Both the position numbers and the translations under genes were made by a program. Under the pieces are notes generated by a model. It was not told the origin of the DNA, did no database searches, and saw nothing but the letters and a program-made list of their open reading frames with translations. Shown here one piece after another: positions 34,886 to 44,520 of a DNA stretch of 64,000 nucleotides. Each line of letters begins with the position of its first letter. The first letter of the stretch is position 1. This stretch comes from Austwickia chelonae NBRC 105200 (lineage in GTDB: Bacteria > Actinomycetota > Actinomycetes > Actinomycetales > Dermatophilaceae): positions 62,001-126,000 of the forward strand of contig NZ_BAGZ01000003.1 of NCBI RefSeq assembly GCF_000298175.1, written 5' to 3'.

Positions 34886-36376
34886 TCAAGGCGCTTCCGG
34901 CGCCGGCGGAGGCGCAACCGGAGGCGGTTTCGGCGCCGGCGGCTTCTGCACCGGCGGTTTCGGCGGAACCGGCGGAGGCGCAACCGGAGGCGGCGGCTGC
35001 TGCGGCGGAGGCGCAACCGGTGGAGCGGCCGGCGGCGGAGGCGGAACCGGATGATCCCGGATCGTCGGCTGGACCCGTGACGGCGTCGGAGCCTTCGGGG
35101 AGGCCACCGTGGGGCGACCCGGGTCACTGGGTCGATGGGCAGGCACCGACACCGGCGAGGTGCGATTCCCCACGCTCGACGACGACGGCGAGGAAGTCGC
35201 GCCCGCAGTGCTCTTCGTCGTGATCGTCGACGACGGCTTGTTGTTCTGGTTCTGGATCTTCACCGGACGCACGATCGGTGACAGCAGAGGGACATCGACT
35301 CCGGCGATCGCCAAGGCCACCGACCCCAGGATGCACAGGGCCACGCCGCCGCCGACCGCAGCCGTACCCACCGCACCCTTGGCCGGACGTTCCTCCGATG
35401 CCGAGAACTCCTCGTTCCGGTCGTCGAGTGTCGCCAATACACCCTTGGGTGGCCCGGCAGCCGCGATCTGGGTCTTCGCCGGAGAACGGCCCGAGTCGCC
35501 CGTGGCGTCCCGGTCGAGGGACGCGGTCGCCGCAGCAGGAGGCATCCGCCGGGTATGAGCCTCCTCCCGAGGGCTCCCGGCCTCGGCGTCGTACCCGCGG
35601 TCGACCGCTGCCACCCGCGCCGTCGCCGCGGCCACCACCGGTGCCGCCACGGTACGCCCCGCCACCGGTTGGACCCGGGTGTGTCCCCCGCCGTCCTGCT
35701 CCGGGACCGGCCCGCGAGCCTTCTGCTGACCGGCCGGGGACATCTCGATCGGAGCGGTAGGCGGCGCAGGAACTACCGGGTTCCCGGGCGCGTCACCCTG
35801 CCCCGCGTTCCCCGGAGCCCTGCCGGCCTCGACCGGTTCCACCGGCTCGGTGTGTGGATCCTGCGCGGCCGGGCGATGACCACCCTGCTGATAGCGCGTC
35901 TCCTCCGCCCGCGGCACGGGGACGTCCTCGGTGGACGGGCCGGCCGTCTCGGGGTCCGGTCCGGGACGAGGCCCCGCCGGAGGACGACCGGGCGGGCGCA
36001 TCGGACCCGCCGGAGGGCCGGCGTTCAAGGACTGCCGCGACCCGGCCCCTGCCTCGAACCTGGCCATGTCCACGAAATGCTCCGGGGCGTCACGCAACAA
36101 CACGGTGGAAGCCGACAGCCCGGCCGCGGCCAGGATCCCGGAGACCCCAGCCTTCGGACCGGCCCAGCCCGCGCCGACGACCTCTTGGAGGACGTCCGCA
36201 GCGCGTTCCTCCACCGCTTCCAGGCTGAAGGAACGCCACGATCCCGCAGCGTCGACCAGCACCGGTTCAGCCCAGGCCTGCAGGAGCAGAGCCGTCGGAT
36301 CGTCGAAGATCAGCTCCCCCCGCGCCAATGCGTCGAGGAGCTGATCGTCCACGTCGTAGAAATCGCCCGACATCAC
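34886..36376 (-). CDS. rsdA: RsdA-like anti-sigma-D factor with a proline-rich extracytoplasmic tail
   Basis: 496 residues. The N-terminal ~100 residues (DDQLLDALARGELIFDDPTALLLQAWAEPVLVD) correspond to the sigma-binding region of RsdA. A long Pro/Gly-rich low-complexity linker follows, then one membrane helix (about residues 328-350, VGGGVALCILGSVALAIAGVDV) and a Ser/Thr- then Pro-rich outer region ending in ~55 residues of PPP/APPPV repeats. The ATG overlaps the sigma gene stop by 4 bp. Position in front of guaB and behind sigD matches the mycobacterial sigD-rsdA arrangement. In M. tuberculosis RsdA releases SigD after proteolysis; that mechanism is inferred here. Confidence 0.8.
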   Translation of the reverse strand: MMSGDFYDVDDQLLDALARGELIFDDPTALLLQAWAEPVLVDAAGSWRSFSLEAVEERAADVLQEVVGAGWAGPKAGVSGILAAAGLSASTVLLRDAPEHFVDMARFEAGAGSRQSLNAGPPAGPMRPPGRPPAGPRPGPDPETAGPSTEDVPVPRAEETRYQQGGHRPAAQDPHTEPVEPVEAGRAPGNAGQGDAPGNPVVPAPPTAPIEMSPAGQQKARGPVPEQDGGGHTRVQPVAGRTVAAPVVAAATARVAAVDRGYDAEAGSPREEAHTRRMPPAAATASLDRDATGDSGRSPAKTQIAAAGPPKGVLATLDDRNEEFSASEERPAKGAVGTAAVGGGVALCILGSVALAIAGVDVPLLSPIVRPVKIQNQNNKPSSTITTKSTAGATSSPSSSSVGNRTSPVSVPAHRPSDPGRPTVASPKAPTPSRVQPTIRDHPVPPPPPAAPPVAPPPQQPPPPVAPPPVPPKPPVQKPPAPKPPPVAPPPAPEAP

Positions 36377-37017
36377 TCTTCACCCCTGGCTTCGTACATC
36401 AGACGCTGCAAACGGACGAGCGCACGGTGCTGCGCCGCACGCACGGAGCCCACCGGCATCCCCAACGAATCTCCGGTCTCCTCGGCGGAGAGTCCGACCG
36501 CTATTCGCAGGATCAGCAGTTCCCGCTGCTGCTCGGGAAGCTGGTCCAACAGATGCCAGGCCTCCCAGGTCTCGTCGGAACTGCCCCCCAGCAGTTCGGG
36601 CAGCTCTTCGCCCCGCTCCGACTCGTCCATCACGGCTTGGCAGGCCTCACCCACCGCCCGTGCACAGATCGTGTGAACCACTTCGTCGAAGGGCTGCGCG
36701 AACTCGTCGTACGACAGAAGCTCGACCAACGCGGCGACACACACTGCCTGCGCCACCCGTTCGGCAGCCAGAGCCACCTGCGGGAACTGCGGGAGCTTCG
36801 CCCTGCTGTACCGATAGGCGCGGTCATGGACGCAGGCGGCCAGGCGCTCACGCGCCTCCTCCTCACCGGCGCGTGCATCCATCGCCAGCTCGGTCAGTGC
36901 CGACCACTCCGAAGGTCTCCCCGACTCCGACGTCTCACCATGGCGTTCCATTCCCGTCCGGTCGAACGGTCCTCGCCGGTGATAGTCACTCCCTCCCCTG
37001 GAGTGGCCCCCCGTCAT
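36373..37017 (-). CDS. sigD: RNA polymerase sigma factor, SigD-like
   Basis: 214 residues; start at 37017 with GGGAG eight bases upstream, an in-frame ATG at 36951 being an alternative. Region 2 is seen around ARAGEEEARERLAACVHDRAYRYSRAKLP and DEFAQPFDEVVHTICARAVGEACQAVMD; region 4 around LLDQLPEQQRELLILRIAVGLSAEETGDSLGMPVGSVRAAQHRALVRLQRLM, where the SVRAAQHRALVRL helix binds the -35 element. The adjacent rsdA-like gene, overlapping by 4 bp, supports SigD identity. Divergent from whiB. Confidence 0.87.
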   Translation of the reverse strand: MTGGHSRGGSDYHRRGPFDRTGMERHGETSESGRPSEWSALTELAMDARAGEEEARERLAACVHDRAYRYSRAKLPQFPQVALAAERVAQAVCVAALVELLSYDEFAQPFDEVVHTICARAVGEACQAVMDESERGEELPELLGGSSDETWEAWHLLDQLPEQQRELLILRIAVGLSAEETGDSLGMPVGSVRAAQHRALVRLQRLMYEARGEE

Positions 37018-37323
37018 CCGTCGAACTCCCTCTCCTGGCCGCTCTCACGGCGTCCGGCGCGGACATCCGACCCGTCGGGGTCCTCACGGATGGCTGACGC
37101 CCACAGCACCCCGATCACAGGCTGTTCTCCTGACTGTTGGCTCATGGGCTGGTCTTTCTTCCTCCCAGAGGTTTTGGCCGGCCCCTCAGCGGGTACCCCG
37201 TGACTTGACGCCCCGTCGGGCGTGCGTCCGACGACCGGTGAAGAGAGTCATTCTCTCATTCACCTTGCCAGACGCCGACCAGAACGCGGCAACCTGGTGG
37301 ACCATCACCCGTAAGGAGACATC
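37018..37323. promoter_or_regulatory. 306-bp divergent promoter region between sigD and whiB
   Basis: No gene. It contains TTGACG at about 37205, a CGTCGG...CCGACG hairpin around 37215-37233, and an inverted repeat at 37238-37263 (GTGAAGAGAG / CTCTCATTCAC with one bulged base) about 60 bp upstream of whiB. The latter is the best operator or mRNA-structure candidate for whiB. Confidence 0.5.
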
Positions 37324-37620
37324 GTGGCCGAGATATCGAGGCTGCCAGGACCCCTAGCCGACCAGTGGGAATGGCAGTTCGCCGGCAGGTGCCGGACATC
37401 GGACCCCGATGTCTTCTTCCATCCAGAAGGTGAACGCGGCTCCGCCCGCAGGCGGCGGGACGAGGCCGCCAAGAGCGTCTGCCGACGCTGCTCGGTCCTG
37501 GTCGAGTGCCGAACCCATGCGCTGAAGGTCCGGGAACCCTACGGAGTCTGGGGCGCTCTCACCGAAGACGAGCGAGAATCCATCCACCTCAACGAAAGAC
37601 AGGTTCCCGCCGCGAGCTGA
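37324..37620 (+). CDS. whiB3: WhiB-family iron-sulfur transcriptional regulator (WhiB3-like)
   Basis: 98 residues, GTG start after AAGGAG. The four cluster-binding cysteines are C23, C53, C56 and C62 (C-x29-C-x2-C-x5-C), followed by the YGVWGALTEDER turn; family members usually have GVWGG. WhiB proteins bind a redox-sensitive [4Fe-4S] cluster and interact with the primary sigma factor. Position between sigD and groEL1, on the opposite strand to both, matches whiB3 of mycobacteria; the symbol rests on that synteny. Confidence 0.88.
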   Translation: MAEISRLPGPLADQWEWQFAGRCRTSDPDVFFHPEGERGSARRRRDEAAKSVCRRCSVLVECRTHALKVREPYGVWGALTEDERESIHLNERQVPAAS

Positions 37621-37654
37621 CCCTGAACGGCCCCACCCTAACCCGAGGTCAGGA

Positions 37655-37698
37655 AGACGGATGGCCCGCCCCCTGTGCAGGGGGCGGGCCATCCGTCT
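37655..37698. terminator. Perfect 20-bp stem terminator between whiB and groEL1
   Basis: AGACGGATGGCCCGCCCCCT at 37655-37674 pairs perfectly with 37679-37698 around a GTGC loop. It lies between convergent whiB and groEL and would act in both directions. Confidence 0.9.
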
Positions 37699-37712
37699 GG
37701 GGTCAGGTCGGC

Positions 37713-39380
<1,668 letters not shown>

Positions 39381-39459
39381 TCACGGACGACGCACGCCCC
39401 GGCGCGCACCTGGTGGAAGGTGGGGCCGGGGCGCCGTCAGAGGTATCGCCTACGAGCGG

Positions 39460-39756
39460 TCAGCGCTCGACGATCGCGAGGACGTCGCGAGCGGAGAGGA
39501 TGAGGAACTCCTCGCCCGAGAACTTGACCTCGGTGCCGCCGTACTTGCTGTAGATGACCTTGTCGCCGACCTTGACGTCGAGCGGGATGCGGTTGCCGTT
39601 GTCGTCGACGCGCCCGGGGCCCACGGCGAGGACCTCGCCCTCCTGGGGCTTCTCCTTGGCGGTGTCCGGGATGACCAGTCCGGATGCGGTGGTCTGCTCG
39701 GCCTCGCTGGACTTGACGACGATGCGGTCCTCGAGCGGCTTGATGGAAACCGACAC
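39460..39756 (-). CDS. groES: Co-chaperonin GroES (10-kDa)
   Basis: 98 residues from GTG 39756 ([31 protein letters not shown]), preceded by AAAGG; an upstream extension to 39909 is unlikely. The mobile loop [10 protein letters not shown] and the [20 protein letters not shown] core are typical. Forms the lid of the GroEL chamber. First gene of the groES-groEL1 operon, with the CIRCE elements 147-219 bp upstream. Confidence 0.96.
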   Translation of the reverse strand: MSVSIKPLEDRIVVKSSEAEQTTASGLVIPDTAKEKPQEGEVLAVGPGRVDDNGNRIPLDVKVGDKVIYSKYGGTEVKFSGEEFLILSARDVLAIVER

Positions 39757-39902
39757 GGTAGGAACCTTTCGCTTCGGCCGTGCCCGCCTGGGCACGGGTG
39801 GACTGATGGGCAACTCCCTGCGCACACCTGACGCCGTCGCGGGGGTCGCCAAGCACGCTGTACGGAAGCGATCTTGATCCACTCCGGTGCGAGCGACTGC
39901 GT

Positions 39903-39929
39903 TTAGCACTTGCCCGCATGGAGTGCTAA
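39903..39929. promoter_or_regulatory. CIRCE element 1 (HrcA operator)
   Basis: TTAGCACTT-N9-GAGTGCTAA, one mismatch from the consensus TTAGCACTC-N9-GAGTGCTAA. It is the groES-proximal copy. Confidence 0.95.
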
Positions 39930-39948
39930 AGCGAATTTAGGCCCGGTC

Positions 39949-39975
39949 TTAGCACTCGGTCAACTCGAGTGCCAA
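39949..39975. promoter_or_regulatory. CIRCE element 2 (HrcA operator)
   Basis: TTAGCACTC-N9-GAGTGCCAA, one mismatch from the consensus, and 19 bp beyond the first element. Two copies suggest tight HrcA repression of groES-groEL1. Confidence 0.93.
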
Positions 39976-40156
39976 CACGGGGGCGTCCGCGCCCCACCTA
40001 CCAGCAGACGTCCCGGACCGCCCACAGGGGAGGAGAACTCACCCCGCCGGAACCCGAAGAGCACTCGACCCTCCCCCGGCGGACGCACCCGCCACCGCGC
40101 CGCACCGACGACGCCCCGGCCGGGCCGCAGTCCACCCCCGTACCCCGTGCGGCAGG

Positions 40157-41446
40157 ATGAACACCATGGAAATAGGCGTCGTCGAAAAACTGCTCTCCCC
40201 CGAAGGATGGGCGCTGCTCAGCTCGCTCCCGCCCTACGACGACACCACCGCGCTCCACCTCGGAGCCTCACTGCGCGAAGCCGGATACGACCCCGAACTG
40301 GTCTCCGCCGCCCTCACCCAAGGCCGACTCCGCGCCCGCGCCCAAGGAAAACTCGGCGACTTCGCCGCCGGAATGCTCTTCACCCCCGACGGGCTCGAAC
40401 AAGCCACCCGCCTCGAACTGGGCGCCCGGCACGCCTCCCGCTACCGCCAAGCCGGCATCGAACACGTCTGGGACCTCGGCTGCGGAATCGGCGCCGACGC
40501 CATGGCCATGTCCGCACTCGGACTACGCGTCACCGCCGTCGACCAGGACCCCGCCACCGCCGCCATCGCCGGAACCAACCTGCGCTACTTCCCCGACGCC
40601 CGGACCAGGGTCGGCGACGCAGCCACCGTCGCCACCGAGATCGAACCCACCGACGGGGCCTGGTTCGACCCGGCACGACGCCGCCCCGGACACCACGACG
40701 CCCGAGGCCGCACCCGACGCACCTTCCGACTCGACGAACTCACCCCCACCTTCGACACCCTGCTGGACACCGCCGCCCGCATCCCCGCCACCGGCGCCAA
40801 ACTCAGCCCCTCGCTCGCCCACTCCGCCGTCCCCGCCGGCTGCGAAGCCCAATGGACCTCCTACTCCGGAGAAGTCCTCGAATGCGCCCTCTGGTGGGGG
40901 CCCCTCGTCACCCACCCCGGACGCACCGCACTCGTCCTACGACCGTCGTCGGCCGATGGCACCACCCCCGCCGTCGACCTCACCCTCACCCAGGACGACG
41001 CCCTCCCCGGCGAAGACCGACCCACCGCCACCGCCCCACCGGCCGAAGGCGACTGGATCTGGGACCCGGACAAAGCCGTCGTCCGTGCAGGACTCACCGG
41101 CGCCCTCGTCGCCGCCACCGACGGGTACGAGCTCGCCCCCGGAGCCGGCTATGTCGCCGCCCGAACATCCTCCGACGTCGCCTACGCCCGGCGGTACCAG
41201 ATCATCGCCGCACTCCCCCTGCACCACAAGACGCTGCGCAGCTGGCTCCGCGACCGAGGCATCGGACGACTCACCATCAAGAAACGCGGCATCACCCTCG
41301 ACCCGGACCGGCTCCGCAAAGACCTGCGGCTCGACGGCCGCGGCCACGAACTCACCTGCATCATCACCCGCATCGGCGAGAAACAGTTCTTCCTCGCCGT
41401 CAACCCCCGACCCGCCACGCACACCACGTCGGAGCACACCGCATGA
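40157..41446 (+). CDS. Class I SAM-dependent methyltransferase with a THUMP-like C-terminal domain
   Basis: 429 residues. SAM-binding motif I is HVWDLGCGIGADAMAMSALG with VTAVDQDPATAAIA as motif post-I; the DPARR segment (WFDPARRRPGHHDARGR) is characteristic of this actinobacterial family. The C-terminal region (YARRYQIIAALPLHHKTLRSWLRDRGIGRLTIKKRG) is the THUMP-like RNA-binding part. RNA modification is therefore likely, target unknown. The stop overlaps the cobT start by 4 bp, although no link to cobalamin synthesis is known. Confidence 0.85.
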   Translation: MNTMEIGVVEKLLSPEGWALLSSLPPYDDTTALHLGASLREAGYDPELVSAALTQGRLRARAQGKLGDFAAGMLFTPDGLEQATRLELGARHASRYRQAGIEHVWDLGCGIGADAMAMSALGLRVTAVDQDPATAAIAGTNLRYFPDARTRVGDAATVATEIEPTDGAWFDPARRRPGHHDARGRTRRTFRLDELTPTFDTLLDTAARIPATGAKLSPSLAHSAVPAGCEAQWTSYSGEVLECALWWGPLVTHPGRTALVLRPSSADGTTPAVDLTLTQDDALPGEDRPTATAPPAEGDWIWDPDKAVVRAGLTGALVAATDGYELAPGAGYVAARTSSDVAYARRYQIIAALPLHHKTLRSWLRDRGIGRLTIKKRGITLDPDRLRKDLRLDGRGHELTCIITRIGEKQFFLAVNPRPATHTTSEHTA

Positions 41447-42579
41447 ACACCATCAGCACCACGGACACCCCCCTCGACGTCCCCACCGGCGACACCACCC
41501 GGAGCACAACACTGCCGCCGCCCTCACCGCAGACCTACGAGAACGCCCGCACCTACAGCGACGCCCAGGCCAAACCCCTCGGCGCCTTCGGCCGGCTCGA
41601 AGAACTCGCCGCCTGGATCAGCGCCTGCCAGGAACAGCTCCCGCCCGCCCCCCTCGACGACGTCCGCGTCGTCGTCTTCGCCGGCGACCACGGCGTCGCC
41701 GCCCACGGAGTCTCCGCCTACCCCTCCTCGGTGACCACAGCCATCGCCACCGGCGTCGCCCAAGGCACCGCCGGGGTCAACGCCCTCGCCTCGGCACACG
41801 GCATCCACGTCCGCGTCGTCGACATCTCCTGCCTGGACGACATCGACATCCCCCTGCCCGCCCACGCCAGCCCCGTGGTCAAGATCCGACGCGGCAGCGA
41901 ACCCTTCCACCTGCGCGACGCCCTCACCCTCGACGAAACCAGGGACGCGCTCCAACTCGGCGCCCGGATCGCCACCGAGGAGATCGCCGACGGCGCCCAG
42001 CTCCTCATCGCCGGTGACGTCGGCATCGGCAACACCACCGCCGCCACCGCGCTCATCGCCGCCACCTACGACCTGCCCGTGCCCGCCGCCACCGGACGCG
42101 GAACCGGAGTCGACGACGAAGGGCTACGCCGCAAGACCGAAGTCATCGAAACCGCCATCGCCCGGATCGGCGCCCGCCGCCACGACCCGCTGCACCGCCT
42201 CGCCGCCCTCGGATCGGCCGACCTCGCCGCCGCCACCGGATTCATGATGAGCTCCGCCCGGCAAGGCGTCCCCCTGCTCGTCGACGGAGTCATCTCCGCC
42301 GCCGAAGCCGTCATGGCCGAATCCCTGCAACCCGGCACCCGCGCCTGGATGCGTGCCGGACATCTCTCCCCCGAACCCGGCTGCGGGCAAGCCCTGAGCC
42401 GACTCGGACTGACCCCCATCGTCGACCTGGGCATGCGACTCGGCGAAGGCAGCGGCGCCGTCTGCGCCGTCCCGATCGTGCGCACCGCCGTCGCCGGGAT
42501 CAGGGAACTCGCGCTGCTCAGCGAGCTCACCGACGTCGACCACCCCGACAATGTCACCGACAGGACCCCGCAACCGTGA
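41443..42579 (+). CDS. cobT: Nicotinate-nucleotide:dimethylbenzimidazole phosphoribosyltransferase CobT
   Basis: 378 residues. Makes alpha-ribazole phosphate for the lower loop of cobalamin. Characteristic segments: RTYSDAQAKPLGAFGRLEELAAWI, VVVFAGDHGVAAHGVSAYP, LLIAGDVGIGNTTAATAL, the GRGTGVDDEGLRRK loop with catalytic Glu in the following helix, and VLDGVISAAEA-like PLLVDGVISAAEAVMAES. ATG 41443 overlaps the methyltransferase stop. Followed directly by cobS; cobU is not in this window's cluster. Confidence 0.95.
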   Translation: MNTISTTDTPLDVPTGDTTRSTTLPPPSPQTYENARTYSDAQAKPLGAFGRLEELAAWISACQEQLPPAPLDDVRVVVFAGDHGVAAHGVSAYPSSVTTAIATGVAQGTAGVNALASAHGIHVRVVDISCLDDIDIPLPAHASPVVKIRRGSEPFHLRDALTLDETRDALQLGARIATEEIADGAQLLIAGDVGIGNTTAATALIAATYDLPVPAATGRGTGVDDEGLRRKTEVIETAIARIGARRHDPLHRLAALGSADLAAATGFMMSSARQGVPLLVDGVISAAEAVMAESLQPGTRAWMRAGHLSPEPGCGQALSRLGLTPIVDLGMRLGEGSGAVCAVPIVRTAVAGIRELALLSELTDVDHPDNVTDRTPQP

Positions 42580-43442
42580 GCACCGGGCAGGACCCCAGCA
42601 CCTCCAAATCCCGCCCCGGGCAAGGTCCCGGGGTCCTGCCCCGCGACGCCTTCGCCCTGGCCATCGGGACCCTCACCGTCATCCCGACCCCGCCACCGAC
42701 CGCGGTCAATCCCCGGGTCGCCGGCTGGGCGATGGTCATCGGCCCGGTGGTGATGATCCCGGTGGCCGTGCTCTCCGCCGCTGCCGGAGGACTCCTCGCC
42801 CACGCAGGAATCCCCCCCACCGCGGCGGGGCTGGTCACCGTCGGTCTCGTACTCGCCCTCACCCGGGCCATCCACGCCGACGGCCTGGCCGACACCGTCG
42901 ATGGACTCGGCGCCTCCTGGGACCGGGAACGCGCCCTGGACGTCATGCGCCGCGGAGACGTCGGCCCGATGGGCGCCTCCGCGCTGATCGTCGTCCTGAT
43001 CCTGCAGGCGACCTGCCTCGGGCCGATCCTCGCCCGTCCCTGGGGATGGGCCGTCGCCGCGGTGCTGATCGCCGCGTCCCGGGCGGCACTGGCCACCGGC
43101 ACCCGGATCGGTGTCCCCGCAGCCCGCCCCGAAGGACTCGGCGAAGCCGTCGCCGGAGCCGTGCCCTGGTGGCGGTGGACCCTGTGCTGGACAGCCACGG
43201 CCGCTGCCGTCCTCGGCGTCACGACCTGCACCGTCACCGCCGGAGGAGATCCCTCGACGACCGTATTCCTCCCCGGGACCCCGGTCCCGGCGAACGCCCT
43301 GGCAGCCGTCCTCAGCGCCCTTCTGACCTGCGAACTCGCCCTGGCCTTCGTCGTGCGTCGACTCGGGGGGATCACCGGGGACGTCCTGGGCGCGCTGGTC
43401 GAGATCGCGGCCGTCGCCCTGTTCCTGGTGGTCCTGCTCTGA
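42576..43442 (+). CDS. cobS: Adenosylcobinamide-GDP ribazoletransferase CobS
   Basis: 288 residues, GTG start overlapping the cobT stop (GTGA). Integral membrane enzyme joining adenosylcobinamide-GDP and alpha-ribazole. The conserved cytoplasmic motif AIHADGLADTVDGLGASWDRERALDVMRRGDVGPMG (HxDGLxDxxDG) is complete, as is RLGGITGDVLGALVEIAAV at the end. About seven helices. Confidence 0.95.
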   Translation: MSTGQDPSTSKSRPGQGPGVLPRDAFALAIGTLTVIPTPPPTAVNPRVAGWAMVIGPVVMIPVAVLSAAAGGLLAHAGIPPTAAGLVTVGLVLALTRAIHADGLADTVDGLGASWDRERALDVMRRGDVGPMGASALIVVLILQATCLGPILARPWGWAVAAVLIAASRAALATGTRIGVPAARPEGLGEAVAGAVPWWRWTLCWTATAAAVLGVTTCTVTAGGDPSTTVFLPGTPVPANALAAVLSALLTCELALAFVVRRLGGITGDVLGALVEIAAVALFLVVLL

Positions 43443-43473
43443 CCGCGACCGGCGAACCCGGCAGACGACCGGA

Positions 43474-44487
43474 TCAGCCCAGGAGACGGTGACAGCGGAT
43501 CAACCGGTCCCGCCACCAGTCGACCCGCTCCGGCGGCGCCGCCCACCTCGCCATGAGTTCCTCGTCGCAGACCACCGGCCGCACCTCGAGCATCCCGCCG
43601 GCCGGAAGCAAAGGATCACGGGCGACATCCCCCGCAGCCAGGCCGATCGTCCCCAGCCCGCAAGCATATTCCAGCCGGGGCAGTGCCGCCGCCAAGGCCA
43701 GCCCGGCAGCGATGCCCACAGAGGTGTCCAGGGCGCTGGAGACCACTGCGGGCAGACCGGCCTCCTCCACGATCCGCAGCGCCCTACGGACACCGCCCAA
43801 CGGGGCCACCTTCACCACGATCAGGTCCGCCGCACCCAGATCACGGACCGCCAGCGGATCACTCGCCTTGCGGATCGACTCGTCGGCAGCGACCGCGACA
43901 TCCACCCCGGAGCGGGCCAGCTCCCGACGTAACCTGGCCAACTCCTCCACCCGGGCACACGGCTGTTCGACATATTCCAGGTCGTGGCCGGCCAACCTGG
44001 AGATCGCCTCGACAGCCTGTTCCACCGTCCAGGCACCGTTCGCGTCGACCCGGATCCGAGCCCCGGCGCCCACGAGCGCACGCACCTCCGCCACCCGGGC
44101 CAGGTCGTCCGCCAGACTCTGACCGCGTTCGGCGACCTTGACCTTGACGGTGCGGCACCCGTCGTACCGGGCCAGTACCGAGGCCACCCGGTCAGGGGTG
44201 ACGGCCGGGACGGTCGCATTGACCTCGACGGAGCGACGCCGCGGCTCCGGATGCCCGATCCAGGCCGCTTCCAGGGCTGCGCCGAGCCAACGGGCCGCCT
44301 CACGGTCCGGATACTCCAGGAAGGGCGCGAACTCGCCCCACCCGGCAGGACCGCGCACCAGGAGGGCCTCGCGCTCGTCCACGCCGCGGAAGCGGACCTT
44401 CAGGGGGATGCGGACGACCCGCGCCCCGGCGAGGACCTCCGACAGGTCCGGCGGCGGGACGGGCACGCCGACGCTGGGCTCAACCAT
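43474..44487 (-). CDS. menC: o-Succinylbenzoate synthase MenC
   Basis: 337 residues. Enolase-superfamily dehydratase of menaquinone synthesis. The catalytic lysine pair TVKVKVAE and metal ligands in RVDANGAW, VEQP and AADES are present, as is the second lysine VVKVAPLGG. The actinobacterial type is shorter than MLE enzymes. It lies on the opposite strand to menB, menE and menA, next to the Pta gene. Confidence 0.92.
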   Translation of the reverse strand: MVEPSVGVPVPPPDLSEVLAGARVVRIPLKVRFRGVDEREALLVRGPAGWGEFAPFLEYPDREAARWLGAALEAAWIGHPEPRRRSVEVNATVPAVTPDRVASVLARYDGCRTVKVKVAERGQSLADDLARVAEVRALVGAGARIRVDANGAWTVEQAVEAISRLAGHDLEYVEQPCARVEELARLRRELARSGVDVAVAADESIRKASDPLAVRDLGAADLIVVKVAPLGGVRRALRIVEEAGLPAVVSSALDTSVGIAAGLALAAALPRLEYACGLGTIGLAAGDVARDPLLPAGGMLEVRPVVCDEELMARWAAPPERVDWWRDRLIRCHRLLG

Positions 44488-44520
44488 CCGCCCAGGCTAG
44501 TCGGGAACCCGCGGCCCGGT

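Larger units (their letters stand above)
39757..40156. other. 400-bp intergenic region holding the groES promoter and two CIRCE elements
   Basis: Between groES (minus) and the methyltransferase gene (plus). Besides the two CIRCE elements (39903-39929, 39949-39975), the right half (about 39980-40150) is Pro/Arg-codon-rich sequence without a supported gene; an open plus-strand frame across it has no start or family match. Confidence 0.5.

Noticed and set aside
34900-35080. Repeated GGAGGCGCAACCGG-like units resembling a short-repeat array
   Set aside because: Irregular spacing and perfect fit to Pro-rich codons of rsdA; not a CRISPR array.
39910-41442. Long plus-strand frame joined in frame to cobT and antiparallel-looking extension across the methyltransferase gene
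   Set aside because: It is almost entirely Arg/Pro/His and overlaps a well-supported methyltransferase in another frame; the real cobT starts at 41443.
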